Part shown: in pieces, positions 34,536 to 45,944 of the stretch
Layout: each line of letters opens with the position of its first letter
Position numbering within the stretch: the stretch's first letter is position 1
From: [Phialemoniopsis] sp. UDSM-2020
Taxonomy: Eukaryota > Ascomycota > Sordariomycetes > Thyridiales > Thyridiaceae
Assembly (NCBI GenBank): GCA_018873225.1
Contig: JAEILZ010000003.1
Span: 1,178,001-1,242,000, forward strand
DNA length: 64,000 nt
Reading direction: 5' to 3'
Notes under the pieces: model-generated
What the model saw: the letters and a program-made list of their open reading frames with translations, nothing else
Told to the model about the DNA's origin: nothing
Databases searched by the model: none
Translations under genes and position numbers: made by a program

Positions 34536-35784
34536 GGTTGTAGGAAACGGCATGTCAAATATACCAAGGGGACTTTTCTTCTTCGCGTCCTGGGACTAGC
34601 CCAAGATCACAATGAAAAAGATTAGGCAGTGTATACCGCGTTCCTGGAGGTAGTGTAATACCAGGACCACGGCGAAAACAAAAAAATTGGTGGCAAACCT
34701 GGAGTAAGTGTAGTACCAGGCCCACGGGGGGAGGAAGGGCATACTAGGAAATGATGTGAATGTGCTTACTTGAAACGCGGAGTGCCGAACGTGTTTCCGT
34801 GTGTATAGGTGAAGTGAGGTCGGCACACACTTGGAGATGACTTTGGTAGGGCCCAGACTCCTTTGCCAGTACTCCGCAGTCCTTCGCCACCGAGCATCAG
34901 CACGGGCTAGCGATCCGGGGGCTGATGCAGCTAAGTGACCGCATAGTTCGCCGAGTAGAGCACTCGCACCGTACGGGCCACAAAGTCCTCCCCCTGCCTG
35001 ATGCCCGAGAGCGCAAGCAAGGGGAGCGGGAGCCGGCCGGGTCCAGGGACCAGGAAAGGCGACGCACACCGGGCGCAGTGATCAGCTGCTGTTGGGGCGA
35101 TGGACCAGTCCCGGTTTGAGTAATGCTTTCTGAAGTGTGAGGTACGACAAGGGGGTGAAAGAGAGGGGACTAAGGGGCTACTTGTGTCGAAGAAAGTTGC
35201 TGTGGCGGACAAAGTTGTTGAAACTCTGAGATGGCTGAGTGGGAGAAGGGGAGGAAGTTGGGAGGAGGAAGGGGGGGATCGAGGATATATATAGGGGAGT
35301 GCTAGGCGGTGAAGATGGGCAGGATGAGCCTGCAAACGCGATTTGGGGGTTAATTATTGTGTGATGGACGAAATGCTGTTGAGAAGATGAGGGTGGAAGT
35401 GAATGTGAGGGTGAGGTGAAGGTGATGGTGAGGTTGGTTGTGACGATGGTGATAGGGACCCGGGCGTGGCGGATTATACTTGCTCCACAGAACTTACAAC
35501 CAAAGGCAGAAACTCCTTATAAAATCATTGGTATTGGCATTTACAGTTCACGGAAGACACCACTACCTCGTTGAAGTGCCCCTGGCTTGTCGGCGGTGGT
35601 CATGCTGTAAGTGGATGCGGCTTAGGTGAATCCGTTCATACAGCACGAGAATGGAGAACAACACGCGAGAAACAAGTTTGTGGAGATGTATAATTTGCAA
35701 GTAGTATGCGATCTTTAAACCTAGAAGAAGAAAGTGATAGATATGGCACCTCTAGCTACTTTTTGAGTCTAAATGGACAGACTG
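34536..35784. other. intergenic, convergent, with direct repeats
   Basis: About 1.25 kb between convergent genes. It contains a pair of 30-bp direct repeats, a TATATATATA stretch near 35285, and a G/A/T-only simple region at about 35380-35460 built from gtga/ggtga steps. No gene was recognised on either strand. Confidence 0.55.
34643..34727. repeat. 30-bp direct repeat pair, each with CCTGG...CCAGG arms
   Basis: Unit 1 at 34643-34672 and unit 2 at 34698-34727 match at 26 of 30 bases and start 55 bases apart. Each begins with CCTGG and has CCAGG at positions 19-23, so each could form a small hairpin. Confidence 0.75.
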
Positions 35785-37027
35785 TCACTTGCCAGACCCA
35801 AAGGCCGCGTCCTTGGTCAGCCCCTTGTACGACCCCTGAAGTATTCCTGCTTTCCCTGCAATGACATCCTCAAAGTACGACTTGAGAGACGACCTCTCCA
35901 GATCGGGGTACAGGTCTCGGCAGTCCAGGTAGCCCAGATAAGCTGCTTTCTCGGGAACGTTGTCCCCTCTGACCCAGAGAAGGTTATCATACTGCTTTCT
36001 GACGAGCGCAAACTTGGCCAAGTAATCATCTGGATTGGCTGCCAGGCGAGCTTTGGCGTCCTCGATGGCTTGAGTGATCTCCTCCGGGCCCTCGGTCTGA
36101 AGTGTATCGGAAAATTAGCCAGGTGAAGCGGAGGCGGGCCAGATCGAGCTTCCTCACCTTGAACCTATCTACAGTCTTCTCACCGCTGACCTCCTCAAGG
36201 GCGTCGTGAATTTCACTCATGGTCTTGACCTCATCGTAGGCAAACACCATTTTGTTCAGCGTGCGCGGATCAGTGATGATGCGCGCCACGTAGCGACCGA
36301 TGTATCGAAGGTCGATCAGTGCAGTCGGCACATCCCCATTGCCAACGATCGGGTGACCGTCCATTACGAGGGCATAGTCGGTCTTGCCGGAAGGCAACTT
36401 GGCTACTTCGAACTGGTACCACCAGCCGAGGTCGATGATGGTGTAAGGGAGGTACTGGCCCTTGATGTGGTTGTTGATTTGCTCTTTCTGTCGAGGAAGG
36501 ATTAGTATTCGACCATGCGCAGATTCGTCCTACTAATCCTTGGTAATAAGAGAATACTCTGCAAGATGGCGAATGACTTACGAAATCTCGGATCATTGCG
36601 ATGCCCGAGGGAGGCACAACGGGCTGCCAGCTGCATGGAACGAAGCGCTTGACACCGGCTTTCTTGGCAGCGTCGATGAGCGGTATCTGGTCACCAACCG
36701 CAGCGGCATTGACGGTGCTGATAACAACATCAGCACCTGTGAGTAGATTGACCAGAGCTTCCTGGGGCCCAGTCAGGTCTGCAGCGGCGACACGGACACC
36801 CTTCGCTTGCAACTCTTTGGCGGCATCAGAGTTTACAGACGCAGGTCTTGTAGTGGCAATGATATCCTGCGAGCCGTGTTATAAGTATCAGCATTTACAC
36901 TGCTTCTTCGTGTAGTCCAGAGTTATTGACGTACAAACTTGGTTGAAGACGCGAGGAGCCCATCGATGATGCTGTTGCCTGTCTCGCCAGTAGCGCCCAC
37001 GACAATAACCTGTACCAAGTCGGACAT
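35785..37027 (-). CDS. NmrA-like / isoflavone-reductase-type NAD(P)-binding protein
   Basis: Minus-strand exons 37027-36935, 36866-36582, 36487-36158 and 36096-35785 give 339 aa; introns are 68, 94 and 61 nt. The N-terminal Rossmann motif is VIVVGATGETGNSI (G-x2-G-x2-G). It is followed by DVVISTVNAAAV, AAKKAGVKRFVPCSW and IDLGWWYQ, the usual landmarks of the atypical SDR group holding NmrA, isoflavone reductase and related aromatic-alcohol reductases. The C-terminal half carries the substrate domain, including FEDVIAGKAGIL. The SDR catalytic YxxxK is not evident, as in NmrA-type redox sensors, so enzyme or regulator remain both possible. The lactone oxidase upstream is on the same strand, and the promoter between them contains an 18-bp palindrome. 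Confidence 0.87.
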
Positions 37028-37643
37028 TTTGAGCTTGTCAGATCTAATTCTCAAATTGGGAACGTTGTAGACAGAACAAGGTGAATTTTCACGTTTTTGA
37101 CGGTGATATTGGCAGCTTGTTCATGATTTCATTTCCATCTACAAGAACTCCTCTGTCCCCTTTTATACAAACACCTTGTTGCCTGACCTCACGACCGACC
37201 CGCCAGCGATCCATGGTTTCAAAGTCAGGGAACGAGAATTCGAGCAGAACGAAAGGGGGAATCGGTATTGATATCCTGCCGTTTTAGTCAAGAGATGGGT
37301 GGTACGGTCAAATGCGGCCGCATGCGGCCGCCGGAGACTAGCAACGGCCCCAACGGAGCTCGGAGGCCCGCGCTTATCAATCACGGAGCAATTCGCGGCG
37401 CTGGGTTCCACAAAACCCAATCCCGGCAGCTGCCGACGACGGAGAATGTCACCTACGGAGTACTGTACTGGCACACTGAGAGTGAAGGGTCTTTAATCAT
37501 TGTTTTCATCGAAGTAGCAGCTCATCTGCACTTTTTCATCTGCAGTGAATTGCGTCACTTGCACTAATCGCTACCGGAGTCTCATTCGCACTCATTCACG
37601 TCTCACGGGCAGGCAGTGCTTCGTCTTGGCTGTTGATAAACAT
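37028..37643. other. intergenic, promoter of NmrA-like gene
   Basis: 616 bases separating two minus-strand genes. It holds the palindrome at 37314-37331, and TACGGAGTAC at about 37455, a GC-centred string of the kind seen in ascomycete promoters. Confidence 0.55.
37314..37331. promoter_or_regulatory. 18-bp perfect palindrome (two GCGGCCGC around AT)
   Basis: GCGGCCGC-AT-GCGGCCGC is its own reverse complement and lies about 290 bases upstream of the NmrA-like start codon. CGG/CCG half-sites are typical of Zn2Cys6 regulators, so this may be a binding site. The assignment is inference. Confidence 0.45.
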
Positions 37644-39489
37644 CTAGTAGACACCGATGATCTCTCCGACGACGCTCCTGAAGATTCCCTGGGGGTCAAA
37701 CTTCTCGCGGACTGCCTTGAACCGGGCAAGGTTCTGTTTGAAAAGAAATGGTCAGTGACAGAACAGACGGAAGAGTTGGAGGTGGGAACCGGACAGTGAA
37801 GGTAACATACATTGGGGTCGAGGTTCTTGACTGCGCGTGTGAAGACATCGCGAGTGTTCTTGGTCCAGTGCGGTCGACACGGAAACTCGTCGATGAGGGT
37901 GTGCGCAAGGTTGATGTCTGATCATTCACATTAGTATACATCGACCAGACAAGTACACCGTAGCAGTTATTCCACTTACAGAAGTCTTCGTTGAAGCGCT
38001 TCCTGTCACCAATGCTCGGGGCATAGGAGGGGAAGTCAAACATGATGGCACCCTTGGACCAGTCGGCGCCATCGTGGGTCGAGTTGTGCACTTGGCCCAG
38101 GAGATCGTTGTAAGCCCTGCCGAACTTGATGTTGATGCCGCTGCGGTACGTCGACGTCATGATGATGCCCTTCTTGGCCTCGGCGTCGAAGAGCGAGCGC
38201 ACGCGCTTGAGCATGTCGTTGGCCATGGTGACGGGGAAGGCGAGCTCGAGGGTGTAGCCGTGCAGGCCGTAGTCCCACTCGGGCTTCTGGTCCGGGTAGA
38301 GGCCGCCGATCAGGACGTCGTAGTTCCAGCCGTAGACGGGCCACGTGAGGATGGCCTGGTCCGTCTTCTTGTCGTGGAAGTTGGGCAGCGACCACAGGCC
38401 GAAGAAGAGGGTCTCGGCGGCCATGTTCGAGGTCGGCAGGTACTTGCCGCTGTCGAGCAGGGTGCGGGCGGTGTTGCCCTCGAACTCGGTGACGGAGAAG
38501 GTGGACTGGAAGCCCTCTTGGTCGCTCTGGTCGGTGGGCACCACATCGTAGTATCTGATTGCGTGTTAGTTTGCCATGACTCCTTGATCTCGCTCTGCCG
38601 TTTAGGGTGCCTACCGCTGGTGGAATTTCCTCATGTACGGCCACCACTAAGCAGTTCGTTGTTAGCACAGCTGCAAGTATTCTATAACCGCCGACTCATC
38701 TTGATGCGTACCCATAGATTGGCCGTCGCATAGGGTGCGATCAGCTCGTAGATATCGCCGTTGAGAACCTCGTCCTCGCTTAGGCTGTACTATGGTATCA
38801 GTGACTGTTTAATGTATCTTGGTAACTACAACACCTTACATCTTTTGCATAGCATACACCTTGCTGTCAGGGTAGATCTTGAGCTTGATGCGAGCAATGA
38901 TGCCCAGCAGGCCGAGAGACGTGGACGCTGCCAGCCAGTCGTCATTGCTCTCGTCGCGCTCGACGGTGCGGATGTTGCCAGTGCCATCAATGATATCGAG
39001 AGCCAGCGCAGCAGATGCGACCATCGAGTCCTCCCTGATGGAGGAGCGGTGAGCACCCATGGCAATGCTGCCACCCAAGCTGATGTTCCAGTTGACAAGC
39101 GCATAGTTGACGCTCGCTCCCCTCTCGTGCAGGTACTCGGCCAGCTGGAAGAACGTCACTCCGGCCTCGATGGTGACGTGGCCGGCGTCGAGATCAAAGT
39201 CGTAGATGCCGTTGACATCCTCGGTGCGGATCAGGACGGTCGGTGCATCGCTGCACTGCGTGTCGTACCACATGTGGCCCTTGCCGGCGGCTCGCACGCG
39301 CTGGCCGGTGCTGGCGGCGTCTTGCACGAGGGAGACCATCTCGTCGACGCTCGTGGCATTGTGCACCTCGATGACATTGTGGCAGGAGGGAAAGCCCGGC
39401 CCGTCAAAGGTGTTGTACTCGAAGCCGGAGCAGGTGCGTAGCACCGACGCCAGGAGCGCCAGACTGGGGAAGCGAAGCATCTTGATCAT
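37644..39489 (-). CDS. secreted FAD-dependent sugar-1,4-lactone oxidase-like protein
   Basis: Minus-strand exons 39489-38840, 38784-38712, 38646-38615, 38554-37980, 37917-37811 and 37733-37644 give 508 aa; exon 3 is only 32 nt. A signal peptide (RFPSLALLASVLRTCSG) is followed by a PCMH-type FAD-binding domain: EVHNATSVDEMVSLV, RAAGKGHMWYD with the His expected to contact or bind FAD (about His72), TIEAGVTFFQLAEYL and GGSIAMGAHRSS. The C-terminus has the PHWTKNTRDVF motif of D-arabinono-1,4-lactone and related aldonolactone oxidases, then FDPQGIFRS. Such enzymes oxidise sugar lactones and make H2O2. The signal peptide suggests export, unlike the mitochondrial ALO that makes erythroascorbate. 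The Met at 39480 is an alternative start. Confidence 0.88.
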
Positions 39490-42400
39490 ACTTGACGGAA
39501 GCAGTTAAGCTCGGCGGTACAAAGACTCAACCTAGATAGGGAGGCTCTCCTTGCTGACTCCTGGTCCTCGGCTGCGCAGAAGCCCATCACCGGGACTCTT
39601 ATAGAGCAGCGCAAGCTTCCAAAGTCATAACAGCGAAGCTATCACCAGGGTCGCAAGCCGCGGCCGGACCGCGGCGCTTGCTGTGTGCCCTCATCTCATC
39701 TAAGATGTGATGGGAGTCCGGGGCTGCCTATGACATACGTAGTCCGAATGGCACAGTTCCACCCCCGGCGGTCCACGCGCAGCCGTTGAGGTCATGGGCT
39801 GGCGTGCCGACATGTCAAAAGCTTGAATATGGCGGGCGCAACGTCCCACGGGGCCTGGCATGGCCGGCCGGGGATGCCCAGATTCGGAAGTGTGCCTGGG
39901 CAGCGATGTAACCCCCGCCAACGATGAGAGCGGAGATGTGTTAATGCCAAGCCCTATCGATCGCTTGAAAGGGGAAGGAGGAGGGGAAGCGAAGATCAGT
40001 GTGGGCTGGGGAGCGTGACGAGCTTGAAGCTATTCGAGCTGGGCAGAGAGTTGTATGTCTCGCCTCGAAGCAACTCGAGGTGCAATGGATGAAGTAGTTG
40101 GATGATGTGTAAATGAAGGGTTCGCCGGGTAGGCCAGTCACAGCCCGTTGATGTTGAGCTGTAACTTGGTTGAGTCAATGGCTTACACCAATGAACACAA
40201 TAGAATTGCTTGGACTACTATGCAAATTGAAATCTGGTTCACTATTGGCAATGGTCCTTTTTCCTTCTCTCATCCGACTAAGGCTTCCTTGTTGGGCGCT
40301 GGAGTGCGGCAGATGTTAGCAGAACCGCGATGCAACTTTACGCTCCCCAAGGCTCTGTTTCAAAGACTTCTGAAAATTCGAGAAAGGGACAATTGCAGTC
40401 CTTCAAAGTTTTTCAAGTCAAGCAGCAAGTCGGTCTCAAGCACTGCTTGGCAATCAAACGAACCAGACATCATCCAGATGTCGAAAGGCTAGTTGCAACG
40501 TTGATAGGTCACCTTCAAACGCTTTTGTTGTACAACTCTTGACGCATGAAATCGCGGGTGAGAATCAGCTTGCCTTGTAGGGACGAGGCTTGACGTGAGA
40601 TCTCATGTGGACTTCCACATGTCGAGGCTCACTCGGCCTCGAGACAGGGTGCGCAGCGGAAAGGACAACAGGCTTAGGAGTCGGCCTCGCAGCCTCCAAA
40701 CAACAAGAGGTCACACCACTAGAGTAGGGTATTGGGCCTTGGGAGACCTTACCCAGATCGGTCAGCATTATAGAGCAGTCTCGGTCCAGCTGTGGTGCTG
40801 ATCAGTGTCGTCCGATTGATCCATCCTCAGCGACTCAGCACCGGTCCGGTCTGTAGATCCGGATCAGCGGCCTCATTGGTGAGAACTGACCGCCGTCGAC
40901 GCACCGGTGGCCTGAGGGGCGAGACCGGGCCCATCTTGCGGTTAAAGTTTTGTGGTTGCGGCAGCGTGACGGGGCGGGAATTGATTTGAAAGGGCGGTGG
41001 CCCTCGGGATCGGCATGGCTAGACCAAGTCTAGGTGAATCTGGACCCTTGCTTCCGGCGTCGGCGTTAGCGGTCTGAACGGTACGCACAAAGAGAGAGCC
41101 ACAAAGAGCCGAAGAGGAACGCAGACGGCGTAAAAGCAGGATCGAGTCCGCCTGACGTGTAGTGCTCCTTGAGTACGGTGCGAATCGACCAAATATTGCT
41201 CTGTGCGCCCTTGGATTGACGTTTATCTTGCAGACAAGTTGAACCCATACTAATAAGTCGTATCTACAATCTAGCTGGTAGTATCTTACTTGGGTAGTGG
41301 GATAATCTTAGTTGATTAGTCAATAATTGAGATACGTCGAGAAGGAAGACTGTCAACTAATCTGTCACCCATTTGCCGTTCTATTGAAGCCTACGATTGA
41401 AGCCTACGATGTTTGCTTCACCACGAGCAGAAGTGACAGTACAAAAGGTCGCCCACCCATGCAAACAGCCAGTTCATGTCGCTGGTGCTCGGCTAGGTGC
41501 ATATGTACCAACCTTGGCTATTTTAAGGACTGAACTACGGTCAGAGAAGCCGGGCTTCGCTCGCTTAATCTGCTATCCCCGGTCCTCTTGTCGCATATCT
41601 GTAAATGATGACTTAAGAAGTACCTATATATCGACACCGGTTGTTGTCAGAAGCAAAAGAGCACAAGACTTGCTCGTGTGATTTGTTTAATGGATTGAAT
41701 ACTTACCTTAAACCCTCATGGATCATCATCTGGTGGCCGGCTGGCACCTTCGCAGCTTGGAAAACAGCTGCCATGATTTAAGTGTTTGTATGTGTCGAGG
41801 CATAATAAGTACCAGACTGGCGTGTCCGGACCCAGCGCCTTTCACATCAGTCTTCATTCCGAAAGGCGAACTTGCCCCAGAAAATAGGACCCGTAATTGT
41901 TTGTCTCGGAAAGCCTCTTTGGGCAGCAAACTACCGGGGACAAAGAGTGGAGGATGCAGCAGCTCAAAGTATGTACTTGTAATCTGGTGGCTGTCCGTCA
42001 CAATTTGGATTTGCCTCGTCACTAATCTGACGACGAGTCGGGATCTCGAGAGACGTCCAAGAGGTGTTTTGGCTGCTGCTGGACCAATCCCTCATCCATG
42101 TCGTGTTCTGGCGGGGGCTAGGCGAGAGGGAATGGATGGCAGCGGGAACGCCAACGCGGTTGTGGACCGGCATCATGGGATCGCTGCTGCATACGACTCT
42201 GGCGTATCGACCGCAATTGGCTACATGGTGGACAATGGGAGATTTCTCAAATACCTCAGGCAAGGCCTTGCCGTCGATCTCCATCCCGCCCAGGGAGCCC
42301 CCTTCACCACCCACAGACCTCTGGGGGTGCTGCCGGTGGTTTGAGATTGCATGATTATCTTGTGCAGGGTGTTCAATGCGAACGGTATCCGCACCCGTAC

Positions 42401-43432
42401 CGACAAGAAAGCTCTTTGATGAAGTACGGATGTCAGGGGCTTAAGTCAGAGGGATAAATGCCTCGAAAGCGCATTCAGCAACCTCAAACCTCGCACTCAG
42501 CCTGACAATCTCGGCCTCCTCCGTATGCTGTGTACTTGGTGCCATCTTGACGGTACAAAGTTTGGGACCGGATAGAGCACCGGCGAGATTTCAACGCATG
42601 CCAACCTGGGATTACTAGTTCCCAACCAGTTTCCTAAAGCTCACAGCTCGAACTATCTACTTTGGTAGGATACGAAGTATGTCGAGGTGGTTTCATTGAG
42701 CTGTACTCAACCAGCTACATAATTGGTAAAGTAGGTAGTCAGAAGGGCGTCTTGAATGCTGACAGGGAATCCACCCGAGCACTTCTGACGGCAGTTTCTC
42801 CGTTAGGCAATTGGGTCGCTTGGGCATCGGGAGGGGGAGGCCAAGGGCGAAGTCGTCTCTGCCTGACCGTATCTGCGGAACGAAAGCGCCTAGGGTGACG
42901 CCTTTCAGGCTGCCCAGTTCATGCTCGGGGTAAGGTAGGGGTTGGTATCTGTCTGGATCTTTTACCAAGCAACCTTGCTTTATTCTCGAGGATTACAACC
43001 GTCGAGTTGCATATGGTTGAGCGAAGTGCGGACACCTTGTATGAGCATGTATCAAAAAGTTCATTGTCCTTTGCCAAGAGGGCTTTTCAATCCCACTGAA
43101 AGTGACCGCCGGTAACAGCGGGATGCCAGAGCTTGGCGCGCGCCTGATAGCCTCTGCTGGGTCAGCGTGTAAAAGTGTGACACTTGGGCACTGTGCCACT
43201 GAAGGCCTCGAGGAACTGGTGTTGCTGACCGCCACGACCGTTCGGCAATGGCGGACTCCAGTAGGCTAAGTACTCCATTATTACTGGAATCAGGCCTGGG
43301 ATGTACTGGGCTCGGCTTTGTTTTAGTGCCCAGGACGAGCATTCGGGAGAAGCACGGGTGGAAGATTTCCAAGGTTCCTTTTGGACCCGCGCGCATGCCA
43401 TTGAATCCACCCAGACCCAGCGCCCTTTTGTT

Positions 43433-43493
43433 GGGGGGGGGGGGGGGGGNNNNNNNNNNGCGCATTTTTGTGGCCCCCCCCCCCCCCCCCCCC
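43433..43493. other. assembly gap (10 N) bounded by G17 and C20 homopolymers
   Basis: Seventeen G at 43433-43449, ten N at 43450-43459, fourteen bases plus tgg, then twenty C at 43474-43493. Ten N is a conventional unknown-size placeholder. Complementary G and C runs would pair as an inverted repeat. Confidence 0.9.
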
Positions 43494-43993
43494 GGCCAGC
43501 CAGTAACTCACCGGGCTGGGCCAGTCACTTGTTGTAGGCCGCCGGGCCGTGGCCTTTTAGTGAGTGAGTGACATTGGAGGGCGCGCGCCCGCGCACCTTC
43601 CAGCTCCGTTTCTCCCTCCTGGTCTCAAATGTGTACCCTCAGCATTTCCACACGCATTTGTAACCCTCTCCTTCTTCCTTTCCCTTCACACACTCTTCCC
43701 AGTGTTCGCAGCAATCCTCACCGATCTTCAGCCTTCCTTCGTTTGGCTGTCCCAATTCTTCTTTCGGGGACAGAAAAGGGCAGGCAAGTTCGTTGAGAAC
43801 CTGATTCTCTTTTAAGCTCCTCTTCTCTTCGATTTTCTGATTTGAATCCTCTTTTCCAACCCGGATCTGAGCACGTTCTTTCGGTCGGCACCCCCCTCCA
43901 AAACCCATCACCCATCCGCGTCTCTTACCGATTCGAGCATAGCGACCTTTTTTCATCAAGAGCGAAAACAAAAACCCGGGTGCTACAATCAAG

Positions 43994-44317
43994 GTGAGTC
44001 CTGAGTTGGGTGATGATTCACTCTGTTCATTCATATCCGCCTTCTATTTTTTCCCCCTTCCGGAGGGAGAGGCTGCTCTTGCTTCCAAAGTGAGGTGATT
44101 AGTGATGGCAGTTTGCCTCCCACCTGGCCTCCTCCCACCAGGCTGCCTTACTCGCTAACCCTCTCCCCGAACCTACCCACTTTTCCCTCATCCCCCATCC
44201 TAATCATATGTACATTTGATCCTGGCATTACCACACCGCTTCCTCGACAACAAATTCCCATTTTGATCTCCCAAGCTTGACCTCGGACTGACAATCATTG
44301 TCTTGATGTTCTTCTAG
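43994..44317 (+). other. candidate 5' UTR intron of casein kinase I
   Basis: A GTGAGT donor at 43994 after a pyrimidine-rich leader pairs with TTCTAG ending at 44317, with a GGACTGAC branch-like string at about 44285. The ATG of CK1 follows 77 bases later. Leader introns are common in highly expressed fungal genes. Confidence 0.4.
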
Positions 44318-44393
44318 GCATTCCCGACCCCATCTTCCCATCAACTATTAGGCACATTGTTCTCTCAGGACATACCTGAGAAACCCCGCCGTC

Positions 44394-45944
44394 ATGACGA
44401 CCATGGTACGTAACCATTCATTTTCTTGGTTGCCAACAATGTCTCTTGAGAGAGTTCTACACTTTGGTTCATCGACTGGGCCTATAAGTGATACCAGGGG
44501 CTGTTGTCTATACTATACCTGATAAAAACCATTGTTGGAGACTGGTTTTATTGGCAGCTTGACCGCTTGTCGAATCATGATCTAATAATATGCTGCAGGA
44601 TCTTCGTGTCGGTAACAAGTACCGCATCGGTCGAAAGATCGGTTCCGGTTCGTTCGGTGACATTTATCTCGGAACCAACATCATCTCTGGCGAGGAGATC
44701 GCCATCAAGCTCGAGAGCGTCAAGGCCAAGCACCCCCAGCTTGAGTACGAGGCCCGCGTGTACAAGTCTCTGGCTGGCGGTGTCGGCATTCCCTTCGTCC
44801 GCTGGTTTGGCACGGAATGTGACTACAACGCCATGGTTCTTGATCTTCTCGGACCCAGTCTGGAGGACCTTTTCAACTTCTGCAACCGCAAGTTCTCGCT
44901 GAAGACCGTCCTTCTGCTGGCCGACCAGCTCATCTCCCGCATCGAATACATCCACGCCAAGTCGTTTATTCATCGTGATATCAAGCCCGACAACTTCCTG
45001 ATGGGTATCGGCAAGCGAGGCAACCAGGTCAACGTGATCGACTTCGGTCTCGCCAAGAAGTACCGTGACCCGAAGACTCACTTCCACATCCCGTACAGAG
45101 AGAACAAGAACTTGACCGGCACTGCCCGTTATGCTTCAATCAACACCCACTTGGGTGTCGGTAAGTACTCGACAATACATCCCTTTCAGGCATGTAGTGT
45201 CTAACAAATTTGTTTCACAGAGCAATCCCGTCGTGACGATATGGAGTCTCTGGGCTATGTTATGCTCTACTTCTGCCGTGGTTCCCTCCCCTGGCAGGGT
45301 CTTAAGGCTGCCACCAAGAAGCAGAAGTACGACCGCATCATGGAGAAGAAGATGACCACCCCCACTGAGGTCCTCTGCCGCGGCTTCCCCAACGAGTTCG
45401 CCATCTATCTCAACTACACCCGTTCGCTCCGCTTCGACGACAAGCCCGACTACAGCTACCTGCGCAAGATTTTCCGTGACCTGTTTGTCCGTGAGGGCTT
45501 CCAGTATGACTACGTTTTCGACTGGACTGTCTACAAGTACCAGAAGAACGCCCAGGCTATCGCCCAGGCCGCCGGAGGTGCCGACGACAGCCAGGCCAAG
45601 GCCACTGGCAACCCTACCACTGCTGCCGGCACCAAGGGTACCCCGGCTATCCCCAGCAACCGGACCCGCACCAAGATGATTGGTGCCGGTGTTGACACTC
45701 CCGAGACCAACCGAGCCGTTGGCGGAAGCGACAGGATGTGAGTGTCTTCATCAGCCCAGCCCGACCCGACGCATTCCTTGTAAGGAATCATATCTCCTTG
45801 CGAGTTTGGTGTGCTTGAAAACGCTGGACCAAAGGAATATGCTGACAAGCAGGCTGACCACTAGTATGCGATAACAGGCTTCGCTCGGCTTCCCGAGGTC
45901 AAGGCGGTGCCACGGGCTACACTGGTAGTTATCGACCCAAATGA
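44394..45944 (+). CDS. ck-1a: casein kinase I (delta/epsilon, Hhp1/Hrr25 type)
   Basis: Exons 44394-44405, 44599-45160, 45221-45737 and 45878-45944 give 385 aa. The first coding exon is just 12 nt (Met-Thr-Thr-Met); the 193-nt intron joins it to [15 protein letters not shown]. Kinase motifs are the Gly loop [11 protein letters not shown], Lys in [26 protein letters not shown] and the CK1-type SIN in place of APE ([17 protein letters not shown]). The kinase domain ends near residue 300. The short Ala/Gly/Thr-rich tail ends in a segment encoded by exon 4 ([14 protein letters not shown]). The family phosphorylates acidic or primed Ser/Thr sites; in Neurospora CK-1a acts on the FRQ clock protein, and in yeasts on DNA-damage and trafficking targets. 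The sequence is extremely conserved. Confidence 0.97.

Larger units (their letters stand above)
39490..44393. other. 4.9-kb gene-poor region with assembly gap and CK1 leader
   Basis: No recognisable protein on either strand between 39490 and about 43550; base composition wavers and stops are frequent. A perfect short tandem duplication of gaagcctacgatt-like sequence lies at about 41387-41411. The ten N at 43450-43459 lie between a 17-G run and a 20-C run. From about 43560 the plus strand turns pyrimidine-rich and is probably the promoter and 5' UTR of casein kinase I. Confidence 0.55.

Noticed and set aside
34596..35069. 157-codon minus-strand frame with a hydrophobic end
   Set aside because: It covers the direct repeat pair, has irregular composition and no family resemblance; best explained by the repeats.
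41964..42314. 116-codon minus-strand frame in the gene-poor region
   Set aside because: No recognisable motif, and overlapping frames of equal quality on the other strand.
43323..43571. Open frames running through the N gap
   Set aside because: They include unknown bases and homopolymer-coded Gly/Pro runs, so they carry no evidence.
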